The notes under the pieces are model-generated. The model worked only from the letters and a program-made list of their open reading frames with translations, made no database searches and had not been told where the DNA came from. 64,000 bases of DNA from Porphyromonadaceae bacterium H1 (GTDB lineage: Bacteria > Bacteroidota > Bacteroidia > Bacteroidales > Paludibacteraceae): NCBI GenBank assembly GCA_001653155.1, contig BDEJ01000010.1, positions 1 to 64,000 on the forward strand, written 5' to 3'. Positions 38,673 through 46,801 of this stretch are shown in pieces. Made by a program: the position numbers and the translations under genes. Positions within the stretch are counted from its first letter, which is position 1. Each line of letters begins with the position of its first letter.

Positions 38673-39908
38673 ATGAGATTTGATGAATTTTCCTTCTGTG
38701 AGGAACTGATGGAGGGTTTGCGTGCGATGAATTTTAAGACCGCAACTCCGGTACAGGAAGAAACCATTCCCGTTATCTTAAAAAAGCAAGATGTTATTTC
38801 TTGTGCTCAAACCGGAACGGGAAAAACAGCGGCATTTTTATTGCCTTTGTTGAATAATTTGCGAACCGAAGCACATGATGTCAATGCCTTGAATGCCATT
38901 ATTATGGCTCCTACACGTGAATTGGCCCAGCAAATCGACCAACAAATGGAGGGTTTTTCTTACTTCTTACCTTTCTCTTCGGTTGCTGTTTACGGAGGAA
39001 ACGATTCTCAAGCTTGGGATGTGCAAAAATGCGGATTAACCAAAGGGGCTGATGTTGTAATTGCAACCCCGGGACGTTTGCTGTCGCACATCAACCTTTA
39101 CGATATCGATTTCTCCAAGGTTAAGTATTTTATTTTGGATGAGGCCGACCGGATGTTGGATATGGGTTTCTACGACGATATTATGCGAATTGTAAAACTC
39201 TTACCGAAGGAGCGGCAGACTATCATGTTTTCGGCTACGATGCCTCCGAAAATCCGGCAGCTGGCTAAAAGCATTCTCAATAATCCCGTCGAAATTCGAA
39301 TTGCTGTTTCGCGTCCGCCTGAAAGCATCATGCAGACAGCCTTTGTCTGTTACGAAAGCCAAAAGATAAAAATCATTCGTCACCTTTTCTCAACCCAAGA
39401 ACCGAATAAGGTTATCTTGTTCTCCGGCTCGAAAATGAAGGTAAAGGAAATAACCAAGACTTTGCGAACGATGAAACTCCCCGTTGGAGAAATGCATTCG
39501 GATCTCGATCAGGCACAGCGCGATCATGTGATGCATGAGTTTCGAAACGGGCGTGTAAATCTTTTGGTGGCTACAGATATTGTATCCCGTGGGATCGATA
39601 TCGACGATATTTCTTTGGTTATTAACTACGATGTGCCCCACGATGCCGAGGACTACGTACACCGCATCGGACGTACGGCACGCGCCAATGCCGAGGGAAT
39701 GGCTATTACCTTTGTCTCGGAGGAAGAACAGTGGAAATTTAAACAAATAGAAGATTTCCTGAGCAAAGACATTTATAAGATTCCTTTGCCGGAGGAATTG
39801 GGTGAAGCGCCTGCTTATGAGCCCGAAAAACATCGGGGAAAGCCGCAACGAGGTCGTGGATCCGGAAGGAGAGTCCCTCATGGGAGGAAAACAAGCAAGA
39901 AACGTTGA
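38673..39908 (+). CDS. DEAD-box RNA helicase
   Basis: A 411-residue ATP-dependent RNA helicase. The Q motif F-N/K-TATPVQEETIP, motif I AQTGTGKTAA, PTRELAQQ, ATPGRL, DEADRM, SAT and the C-terminal HRIGRTAR are all present. The end is a basic tail (RGKPQRGRGSGRR) for RNA binding, so it is a RhlE-like type with a short tail. It is transcribed with its own leader after the TPR terminator. The leu leader begins about 170 bp downstream. Confidence 0.93.
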   Translation: MRFDEFSFCEELMEGLRAMNFKTATPVQEETIPVILKKQDVISCAQTGTGKTAAFLLPLLNNLRTEAHDVNALNAIIMAPTRELAQQIDQQMEGFSYFLPFSSVAVYGGNDSQAWDVQKCGLTKGADVVIATPGRLLSHINLYDIDFSKVKYFILDEADRMLDMGFYDDIMRIVKLLPKERQTIMFSATMPPKIRQLAKSILNNPVEIRIAVSRPPESIMQTAFVCYESQKIKIIRHLFSTQEPNKVILFSGSKMKVKEITKTLRTMKLPVGEMHSDLDQAQRDHVMHEFRNGRVNLLVATDIVSRGIDIDDISLVINYDVPHDAEDYVHRIGRTARANAEGMAITFVSEEEQWKFKQIEDFLSKDIYKIPLPEELGEAPAYEPEKHRGKPQRGRGSGRRVPHGRKTSKKR

Positions 39909-40074
39909 ATCCTTTTTCTTACCCCGGCTTATTTTATTCGTAACTACGACGTTTTTGCCCTCTCCTCTGATTTTGTAAACTGATTGCGAAGGTATAAGGA
40001 GCGATATGAGATGCTTGATAAATCGGAGAAAAAGAGAATTGTTTGAGTTTACTTCGAAATAAAATTCAGTTTCT

Positions 40075-40106
40075 TTTGGCGGATTTAAAAGAATAATATA
40101 TCTTTG
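40075..40106 (+). promoter_or_regulatory. Promoter of the leu operon (-33 TTTG, -7 TATCTTTG)
   Basis: TTTG at 40075-40078, a 20-bp spacer, then TATCTTTG at 40099-40106. This is a near-perfect match to the Bacteroidota sigma-ABfr promoter type, and the predicted start (about 40113) falls just before the leader peptide. It is the clearest promoter in the window. Confidence 0.75.
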
Positions 40107-40125
40107 CAGCAACTTTGAATGTAGA

Positions 40126-40197
40126 ATGATACAAAACTCTTTATATATTATTAGCCTTCTCGGTCTTATTATTCTCTTGTTAAACAAGCTGAACTGA
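40126..40197 (+). CDS. leu operon leader peptide (BCAA-rich)
   Basis: A 23-codon ORF, ATG at 40126, TGA at 40195-40197. Eight codons are Leu (TTA, CTT, CTC, CTT, CTC, TTG, TTA, CTG) and five are Ile, so 13 of 23 residues are branched-chain. The Leu codons cluster between 40156 and 40191, just upstream of a hairpin switch. This is what a transcription-attenuation leader for a leucine operon looks like. Uncharged tRNA-Leu or tRNA-Ile would stall the ribosome in this run. Too short for normal gene calling. Confidence 0.75.
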   Translation: MIQNSLYIISLLGLIILLLNKLN

Positions 40198-40247
40198 GTG
40201 CGGTATATGTAATATATAAGGATGACAGCATAAAACCTCTCGCACTC
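40196..40247 (+). promoter_or_regulatory. Antiterminator pairing of the leu attenuator
   Basis: GAGTGCG (40196-40202), which overlaps the leader stop codon, is perfectly complementary to CGCACTC (40241-40247), the 5' arm of the terminator stem. A further G-T pair (40203 with 40240) extends it. A ribosome stalled in the Leu run leaves the first segment free, so the antiterminator can form. A ribosome at the stop codon would cover it. A separate A/T-rich pairing (40138-40149 with 40211-40222) is also possible. Confidence 0.7.
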
Positions 40248-40268
40248 TTGAGTGTGAGAGGTTTTTTT
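40232..40268 (+). terminator. Attenuator terminator upstream of leuA
   Basis: A 15-bp stem: positions 40232-40246 pair with 40251-40265 with one G-T pair, around the tetraloop CTTG (40247-40250), and T residues run from 40262 to 40268. It lies 54 bp before leuA and would stop transcription unless the antiterminator forms. Confidence 0.9.
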
Positions 40269-40322
40269 ATAAAGGATTTTTTGAATCAAACGAAATAGAA
40301 GATTAGATAAAGGAAGAAATTT

Positions 40323-41816
40323 ATGGATAGACTGTTTATTTTTGACACAACGCTTCGAGATGGGGAGCAAGTGCCGGGTTGTCAGCTGAATACGGTAGAA
40401 AAAATTCAAGTGGCAAAGGCCTTGGAAGGGCTTGGGGTAGATGTGATTGAGGCCGGCTTCCCGATTTCGAGCCCCGGTGATTTTACTTCTGTAGTCGAAA
40501 TATCCAAGTCCGTTACTTGGCCGGTTATTTGTGCTCTTACGCGTGGCGTGGAGAAAGACATTGATGTTGCAGCCGAAGCCTTGCAATACGCTAAACGTAA
40601 ACGCATACATACGGGCATCGGCACTTCCGAATACCATATTCGTTATAAGTTCAATTCTACTCAGGAAGAGATCCTCGAGCGGGCTGTAGCCGCCGTTAAG
40701 TACGCCAAAAAATATGTACAAGATGTTGAGTTTTACTGCGAAGATGCAGGACGTACGGACAATGCTTATCTGGCACGGGTAGTACAAGCCGTTATCAAAG
40801 CAGGAGCTACGGTCGTTAATATTCCCGATACGACCGGTTATTGCCTGCCCTGGCAGTATGGCGAAAAAATCAACTACCTTTTCGAGAATGTGGATAACAT
40901 CCACCGGGCCGTTATTTCTACACATTGCCACAACGATCTGGGGATGGCCACAGCCAACACTATGGCGGGGATTCAAAACGGAGCCCGACAGGTGGAGGTT
41001 ACAATTAACGGTATCGGTGAGCGTGCCGGAAATACTTCGCTCGAGGAGATAGCTATGATTCTGAAATGCCATAAAGGACTTAATATAGACACGAATATCA
41101 ATACGCAAAAGATTTACCCGGTTAGCCGTCTGGTATCGAGTCTTATGAATATGCCTGTGCAGCCCAACAAGGCCGTAGTAGGTCGCAATGCCTTTGCTCA
41201 TTCTTCGGGGATACATCAGGACGGAGTTCTGAAAGGACGCCAGACTTACGAAATCATGGATCCTAAAGAGGTTGGGATAGACGAAAACTCGATATTGCTT
41301 ACCGCACGCAGTGGACGCGCCGCACTCAAACACCGCCTGAATGTGTTGGGTATTGAGGTTGACAACGGAAAACTGGATAAAATATACGAAGATTTCCTGC
41401 GCTTGGCCGATAAGAAAAAAGATATAAACGACGCCGACGTATTGATGCTTGCTGGTATGGAACGCAGTGAAACGCAGCGAATAAAAATAGATTATCTGCA
41501 AGTAACTTCAGGTGTTGGTGTGAAAGCAGTGGCCAGTTTGAGTCTCCAGATTGCCGGCGAAAAATTTGAGGCAGCTTCCGGTGGAAACGGCCCGGTGGAT
41601 GCAGCTATCAACGCTCTTAAGCAGATAATCAAACGTAAGATGACGCTTCATGAGTTTACCATACAGGCTATCAGCCGAGGAAGTAACGATGTAGGAAAAG
41701 TACACATGCAAGTCGAACACGATGGCTCGATTTATTACGGATTTGGAGCCAATACGGATATTGTAGCAGCCTCTGTGGAAGCTTATATCGATGCCATAAA
41801 TAAATTTGTGAAATGA
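40323..41816 (+). CDS. leuA: 2-isopropylmalate synthase
   Basis: A 497-residue enzyme that condenses acetyl-CoA with 2-oxoisovalerate, the first step of leucine synthesis. The catalytic TIM barrel contains [10 protein letters not shown] (7-16) and the metal-binding HCHND (His201, His203). The C-terminal allosteric (LeuA dimer) domain is present (about 370-497, [15 protein letters not shown] region), so leucine feedback is expected. It is the first structural gene after the attenuator. Confidence 0.93.
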   Translation: MDRLFIFDTTLRDGEQVPGCQLNTVEKIQVAKALEGLGVDVIEAGFPISSPGDFTSVVEISKSVTWPVICALTRGVEKDIDVAAEALQYAKRKRIHTGIGTSEYHIRYKFNSTQEEILERAVAAVKYAKKYVQDVEFYCEDAGRTDNAYLARVVQAVIKAGATVVNIPDTTGYCLPWQYGEKINYLFENVDNIHRAVISTHCHNDLGMATANTMAGIQNGARQVEVTINGIGERAGNTSLEEIAMILKCHKGLNIDTNINTQKIYPVSRLVSSLMNMPVQPNKAVVGRNAFAHSSGIHQDGVLKGRQTYEIMDPKEVGIDENSILLTARSGRAALKHRLNVLGIEVDNGKLDKIYEDFLRLADKKKDINDADVLMLAGMERSETQRIKIDYLQVTSGVGVKAVASLSLQIAGEKFEAASGGNGPVDAAINALKQIIKRKMTLHEFTIQAISRGSNDVGKVHMQVEHDGSIYYGFGANTDIVAASVEAYIDAINKFVK

Positions 41817-41873
41817 TTTAAACTGTCTGATAACTAATTGTATAACCGAATTCATACCCCCAAAAAAGAAGAT

Positions 41874-43298
41874 ATGAAACCGACTCAGCAAACTAAGCCC
41901 TTGTCAACTCAAGGGAAGACTCTTTTCGATAAAATTTGGGACGCACATGTAGTATCGTCGGTCGAGAATGGTCCCACACAACTTTATATCGACCGTCATT
42001 TTTGCCATGAAGTAACCAGTCCACAGGCATTTAACGGCCTTCGAGCCCGAGGTTTGAGGGTCTTACGGCCGGATCAAACTACCATGACTGCCGATCACAA
42101 TACGCCTACCCTCCATCAGGACAAGCCGGTGAAGGATCCTGTTTCGCGCCACCAGTTGGATACTTTTGCTCAAAATGCTTCGGACTTCAGCATGCCCTTG
42201 TTCTATCCCTTGGGACATGAAAAAAATGGTGTTGTACACATCATCGGTCCTGAAAATGGTTTCACCCAACCGGGGATGACCATTGTCTGTGGCGATAGCC
42301 ATACATCGACCCACGGCGCTTTTGGCGCTATTGCCTTCGGTATCGGAACCAGCGAAGTGGAAATGGTTCTGGCCACCCAATGTATCCTCCAGAGCCGTCC
42401 CAAGACCATGCGCATAACTTTTGACGGTAAACTGCGTCCGGGAGTTACCTCCAAGGATCTGGCTCTTTATATGATTGCAGAACTGACCACAGGAGGAGCT
42501 ACCGGTTATTTTGTGGAATATGCCGGGGAGGCCATCCGTAAGCTCAGCATGGAAGCTCGTATGACGCTGTGTAACCTTTCTATTGAGATGGGAGCCCGAG
42601 GAGGAATGATTGCCCCGGACGAGACGACCTTTGCCTACGTAAAAGGGCGTGAATTTGCTCCTAAGGGAGAGGAGTGGGAGCGTAAATTGGCTTACTGGAG
42701 GACCCTTAAAAGCGACGATGATGCTGTTTTCGATAAAGAGTTGCGTTTCGATGCCGCGCGGATAAGCCCTATGATTACCTACGGAACGAATCCCGGTATG
42801 GGAATGAGCATCTACGAAAGCATACCGGCACTCGAGGATGTGGACGAAGCCGGGCGCATATCTTTTAAAAAATCACTTGATTATATGGGCTTCAGACCCG
42901 GAGAAAAACTTCTCGGGAAACCCATCGATTATGTTTTCCTGGGTAGTTGTACGAACGGTCGCATTGAGGATTTTCGTCTTTTTGCAAACTATGTGAAAGG
43001 AAAGAAAAAAGCTTCCGCTGTTACTGCATGGCTTGTTCCGGGCAGTTGGAAGGTGCGTAAACAAATTGAAGAAGAGGGCTTGTTGGATATACTTACAGAA
43101 GCCGGTTTCGAATTGCGTCAGCCGGGATGTTCGGCTTGTCTGGCTATGAACGATGACAAAGTTCCTGCCGGAAAATATGCCGTCAGCACTTCCAATCGCA
43201 ATTTCGAAGGACGCCAAGGGCCCGGCGCTCGAACCATATTGGCTGGCCCGCTTGTTGCCGCCGCAGCGGCCGTCAGCGGAGTGATTTGCGAGCCGTAA
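41874..43298 (+). CDS. leuC: 3-isopropylmalate dehydratase large subunit
   Basis: A 474-residue aconitase-family subunit that isomerises 2- to 3-isopropylmalate together with LeuD. The [4Fe-4S] ligands are in [12 protein letters not shown] and GCSACLAMN, with the additional [12 protein letters not shown] motif in the N-terminal half. ATG 41874 was chosen; the frame is also open from a TTG at 41838, which would be 13 bp closer to leuA but unconserved. A 57-bp gap separates it from leuA. Confidence 0.95.
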   Translation: MKPTQQTKPLSTQGKTLFDKIWDAHVVSSVENGPTQLYIDRHFCHEVTSPQAFNGLRARGLRVLRPDQTTMTADHNTPTLHQDKPVKDPVSRHQLDTFAQNASDFSMPLFYPLGHEKNGVVHIIGPENGFTQPGMTIVCGDSHTSTHGAFGAIAFGIGTSEVEMVLATQCILQSRPKTMRITFDGKLRPGVTSKDLALYMIAELTTGGATGYFVEYAGEAIRKLSMEARMTLCNLSIEMGARGGMIAPDETTFAYVKGREFAPKGEEWERKLAYWRTLKSDDDAVFDKELRFDAARISPMITYGTNPGMGMSIYESIPALEDVDEAGRISFKKSLDYMGFRPGEKLLGKPIDYVFLGSCTNGRIEDFRLFANYVKGKKKASAVTAWLVPGSWKVRKQIEEEGLLDILTEAGFELRQPGCSACLAMNDDKVPAGKYAVSTSNRNFEGRQGPGARTILAGPLVAAAAAVSGVICEP

Positions 43299-43367
43299 CA
43301 AGTATATTTTTCGGAAAACTTTTGATTTATTTCTCAAAACAGATAGCTAATACGATAATTGTAGATT

Positions 43368-43964
43368 ATGGAAAAATTCAGCACACTAACGTCAACCGTT
43401 CTTCCTCTTCCTATCGAGAATGTGGATACGGATCAGATTATTCCGGCCCGCTTCCTGAAAGCCACCGACAAGAAAGGTTTTGGAAACAATCTGTTTGCCG
43501 ATTGGCGCTATAATAACGACGGTAGCCCCAAAAAGGACTTTGTCTTGAACACCCCCCTCTATGCCGGTAGTAAGATATTGCTTGCCGGTAAGAATTTTGG
43601 CTCCGGAAGCAGCCGAGAACACGCTGCTTGGGCTATTGTGGGTTATGGTTTTAAAGTTGTGGTATCAAGCTTTTTTGCCGATATATTCAAGAATAATGCT
43701 CTTAATAACGGTCTTTTGCCGGTAGTAATAAGTCCTGCTTTCCTGGCCGAGATATTTGCCGCCGTTTCCAAGAACCCTCAAACCACACTTACCGTCAATC
43801 TTCAGGAACAGACTTTGACGAATAACCTTGACGGCAAATCGGAGCTATTCGAAATCAATCCCTATAAAAAGGACTGTTTGCTCCGGGGACTGGATGATAT
43901 TGATTACTTGTTGAGCCGCAAAGAGTTGATTGAACAGTATGAGAAAGAGAGATTTAAATATTAA
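43368..43964 (+). CDS. leuD: 3-isopropylmalate dehydratase small subunit
   Basis: A 198-residue swivelling-domain subunit of isopropylmalate isomerase. The conserved [16 protein letters not shown] and [15 protein letters not shown] segments are present. It follows leuC by 69 bp and precedes the second LeuA-type gene by 24 bp. Confidence 0.95.
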   Translation: MEKFSTLTSTVLPLPIENVDTDQIIPARFLKATDKKGFGNNLFADWRYNNDGSPKKDFVLNTPLYAGSKILLAGKNFGSGSSREHAAWAIVGYGFKVVVSSFFADIFKNNALNNGLLPVVISPAFLAEIFAAVSKNPQTTLTVNLQEQTLTNNLDGKSELFEINPYKKDCLLRGLDDIDYLLSRKELIEQYEKERFKY

Positions 43965-43988
43965 GAAACTCAGACCCTCCGAAGAACT

Positions 43989-45512
43989 ATGATCGAAATA
44001 ATGGATACTACCCTGCGCGACGGGGAACAAACTTCGGGCGTTTCTTTTTCTGCCCACGAGAAACTGAGTATGGCCCGCCTGTTACTCGACGAGCTCCGTG
44101 TGGATCGAATTGAAATTGCTTCGGCACGTGTATCGGACGGTGAGTTTGAGGCTGTGCGGAAATTGGCTCAATGGGCAAGCTCGAACGGGCATTTAGATCG
44201 GCTTGAAGTACTTGGTTTCGTTGACGGAAATGCTTCTCTGGATTGGATACAGCAGGCCGGATGTTGTGTTATGAATCTGCTTTGCAAGGGATCTGAAAAG
44301 CATTGTACCTATCAACTGCGTAAAACGGCAGAGACGCATGTTGCCGACATAAAATACCTCGTAGCAGAAGCGCAAAACAGGGGTATTAAAGTAAATATTT
44401 ACCTTGAAGACTGGAGTAACGGGATGCGTAATTCCGAAGATTACGTGTACCGGCTTATGGATCAGCTGCAGCATGAAAAGATCGAGCGTTTTATGTTGCC
44501 CGATACTTTGGGTATTCTCAATCCAGACGAAACAAGGGAGTTTTGTAGTAAAATGATCCGGCGTTATCCCGGTCTGCACTTCGATTTTCATGCTCATAAC
44601 GATTACGATTTAGCTGTGGCTAATGTCTTCGAGGCTCTAAAGGCCGGTGTCAGTGGAGTGCATGTAACGATAAACGGTCTGGGGGAACGTGCCGGAAATG
44701 CCCCGTTGACCAGTGTGATCGCATTGATTCACGACCACCTCAAGCTCGAAACGAGGATCAATGAAGAAGCTTTGTTCCAGGTAAGTAAGGTGGTCGAAAG
44801 TTATTCGGGAATCCGTATTCCGAACAACAAGCCGGTGATAGGTGACAACGTCTTTACACAGGTGGCTGGCGTGCATGCCGATGGAGACAATAAGAAAAAC
44901 CTCTACTTCAACGATCTTCTGCCCGAACGCTTCGGGCGTCGTCGTGAGTATGCATTGGGTAAAACTTCCGGAAAAGCCAATATCAAGAAAAACTTAGAAG
45001 CTCTTGGTATAGAGGTGGATGAAGATACGATGAAAAAAATAACGGAACGTATCATCGAACTGGGCGATAAAAAGGAAGTCGTCTCGCAGGACGAATTGCC
45101 TTACATCATTTCCGATTTGCTGAAGAAGGGAGAGGAGGAGGACGATATTCGCATGCTTAACTACTCGCTTACTCTTACGAAAGGGCTCAGGCCGATGGCT
45201 ACCGTGAAGATCGCGATAAAAGGAGAGGAGTTTCAACAGACTGCAGTTGGCGATGGGCAGTATAATGCTTTCTCTAAGGCTATGTACAAGATATACAGGC
45301 AACTGGGTAAAGCGACTCCCGACTTGCTTGACTATGTAGTAGTCATTCCTCCGGGAGGTAAAACCGATGCTCTGGTACAGACCATTATCACATGGCGTTT
45401 TGATGGAAAAACCTTTAAAACGCGAGGACTTGCTCCCGACCAGACTGTGGCAGCTATCAAGGCTACGATGAAAATGCTTAATATTATTGAAGATAAGAGG
45501 GCTTCGCACTGA
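43989..45512 (+). CDS. LeuA/CimA-family acyltransferase
   Basis: A 507-residue paralogue of LeuA. It has the catalytic [12 protein letters not shown] (6-17) and HAHND (His201, His203) and a C-terminal regulatory-type domain. Where LeuA has [10 protein letters not shown] after the strand, this protein has IASARVSDGEFEAV, so the substrate pocket differs. It could be an alternative isopropylmalate synthase, a citramalate synthase (isoleucine route), or a related Re-type synthase. The neighbours favour a role in branched-chain synthesis. It ends 15 bp before the Fur-family gene on the other strand. No leuB follows. Confidence 0.8.
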   Translation: MIEIMDTTLRDGEQTSGVSFSAHEKLSMARLLLDELRVDRIEIASARVSDGEFEAVRKLAQWASSNGHLDRLEVLGFVDGNASLDWIQQAGCCVMNLLCKGSEKHCTYQLRKTAETHVADIKYLVAEAQNRGIKVNIYLEDWSNGMRNSEDYVYRLMDQLQHEKIERFMLPDTLGILNPDETREFCSKMIRRYPGLHFDFHAHNDYDLAVANVFEALKAGVSGVHVTINGLGERAGNAPLTSVIALIHDHLKLETRINEEALFQVSKVVESYSGIRIPNNKPVIGDNVFTQVAGVHADGDNKKNLYFNDLLPERFGRRREYALGKTSGKANIKKNLEALGIEVDEDTMKKITERIIELGDKKEVVSQDELPYIISDLLKKGEEEDDIRMLNYSLTLTKGLRPMATVKIAIKGEEFQQTAVGDGQYNAFSKAMYKIYRQLGKATPDLLDYVVVIPPGGKTDALVQTIITWRFDGKTFKTRGLAPDQTVAAIKATMKMLNIIEDKRASH

Positions 45513-45526
45513 GGCAAAAACAGGCT

Positions 45527-45958
45527 TTAGCGCACTGTATTGCCTGAGCAGGCGTCGCAAAGTCCTTTCAGAACAAAATTCACGCTCGACAAGCTGAAGC
45601 CGGGAGGGAGTTTTACTTGGGGAATAGCAATATTTTCCATGCAGAAGGTGCGTTGGCATCGATAGCAGGCAAAATGCACGTGTAAGTCCTGAAGGCTACA
45701 GTTACAGTCGGGGCTGCAGACTGAGTATTTGATGGAGCCCGATCCGTCGTCGATGCTGTGGATGAGGTGTTGGCGGTGAAAGAGGTTGAGAGTCCGGAAA
45801 AGTGTGGATTTATCCACTGTATCGAGCTGCTCTTCCAAATCCGACAAGCTGAATGCTTGCCGGTATCCGGCAATAGTTTTCAATATTAGCAGGCGGAGGG
45901 CTGTGGGACGTATGCCTCTCTTTTCGAGTTGTTGAATGTACTTTGTTTCTTCCTGCAT
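45527..45958 (-). CDS. Fur-family transcriptional regulator
   Basis: A 143-residue metal-dependent repressor. The N-terminal winged helix contains the DNA-recognition segment TVDKSTLFRTLNLFHR. The C-terminal part has two Cys pairs, CYRC and CDAC, for structural zinc, plus a CSPDCNC cluster. The classical H-H-x-H-x-x-C sensory run is replaced by LQDLHVHFAC, a variant that I recall as common among Bacteroidota Fur-like proteins. The metal or peroxide it senses is not clear. It is the last gene after the Bat cluster, 17 bp below batE on the same strand, so it may be co-transcribed with it. Confidence 0.85.
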   Translation of the reverse strand: MQEETKYIQQLEKRGIRPTALRLLILKTIAGYRQAFSLSDLEEQLDTVDKSTLFRTLNLFHRQHLIHSIDDGSGSIKYSVCSPDCNCSLQDLHVHFACYRCQRTFCMENIAIPQVKLPPGFSLSSVNFVLKGLCDACSGNTVR

Positions 45959-45974
45959 AATCGTTTATGGCTTT

Positions 45975-46778
45975 TTATATCTTTTCTATTAGGGCCGACT
46001 CGATCCAGCCTGCACTTCCGTTTGCAATTTCCACTTCCGACCATTCGCCGAGGCTCCCTTTTACCTTTACCTTACATCCTTCGTGGAGTTGGAAGAGGTC
46101 GGTACCTCGTTTGTCGGGTGAGCTTTTGATCACTACTACACCTGTCATCACAATGGCAGTGTTGCGTTTTTCGAACTGGCTTTTGCGAATGCCTGCAAAT
46201 ATAAAGCTTGCCGTGCTGCATGCTAAAGCCAATGTGGCTGTGTAGAACGCGATTTTCCGCAGTCTGTATGCGTTTGCAAACAGAAATAAAAAGGCCAATA
46301 TCAATGTGCCGATAAAAAGGCTGAAGCTGATGTAAAGCCATTGATTCGAATTGAGCTTTCTGATTAGAGTTTCGATCCAGTGCAAGAGGAAGAAGTTTTC
46401 TTTCTCGGGGATGTTATCCACTATTTTTTGCTTGGCCAGCTCTAAGTTGTGTCGGGCATCACTATAATTCTCATTCAGCCTCAGTGCCCGTTCGTAGTTC
46501 AGAATCGACCGCCCGGTTTCGTTCATTTTGTAGTAGGCGTTGCCCAAATTGTAATAGAGTTCGGGAGCTACGAGTCCTTCGGCTGCTATGGCTTCGTAGT
46601 GCTTCGCTGCAGATGCGTATTCACCCTTTGTGTAGAGTGTGTTGGCGTAGGCCAGGGAGTCCGTGGGGTTCGCCAGCGAAGTTGATATACCCCAAATGAG
46701 TGAAGCAAGCAGCAGGCAGAAAGCCTTGCCTTTGCCGGCAAGACGCCTTGCCTCTGTGTGGATGGATATTGCTTTCAT
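45975..46778 (-). CDS. batE: BatE: TPR and SH3-like membrane protein
   Basis: A 267-residue protein with a signal anchor, two or three TPRs (ELYYNLGNAYYKMNETGRSILNYERAL region), two membrane helices (WLYISFSLFIGTLILAFLFLF and IAFYTATLALACSTASFIFAG), and a C-terminal SH3b-like domain (GTDLFQLHEGCKVKVKGSLGEW). The order matches BatE of the aerotolerance operon of Bacteroidales. It ends the batA-E run. Confidence 0.85.
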   Translation of the reverse strand: MKAISIHTEARRLAGKGKAFCLLLASLIWGISTSLANPTDSLAYANTLYTKGEYASAAKHYEAIAAEGLVAPELYYNLGNAYYKMNETGRSILNYERALRLNENYSDARHNLELAKQKIVDNIPEKENFFLLHWIETLIRKLNSNQWLYISFSLFIGTLILAFLFLFANAYRLRKIAFYTATLALACSTASFIFAGIRKSQFEKRNTAIVMTGVVVIKSSPDKRGTDLFQLHEGCKVKVKGSLGEWSEVEIANGSAGWIESALIEKI

Positions 46779-46801
46779 GAAGAAGTCCTTTTTTTCTGTT
46801 T

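Noticed and set aside
39390-41501. 703-codon open frame on the minus strand across the helicase end, leu leader and leuA
   Set aside because: It runs antisense through leuA and through the leader hairpins, its translation shows no domain, and the sense-strand genes are certain.
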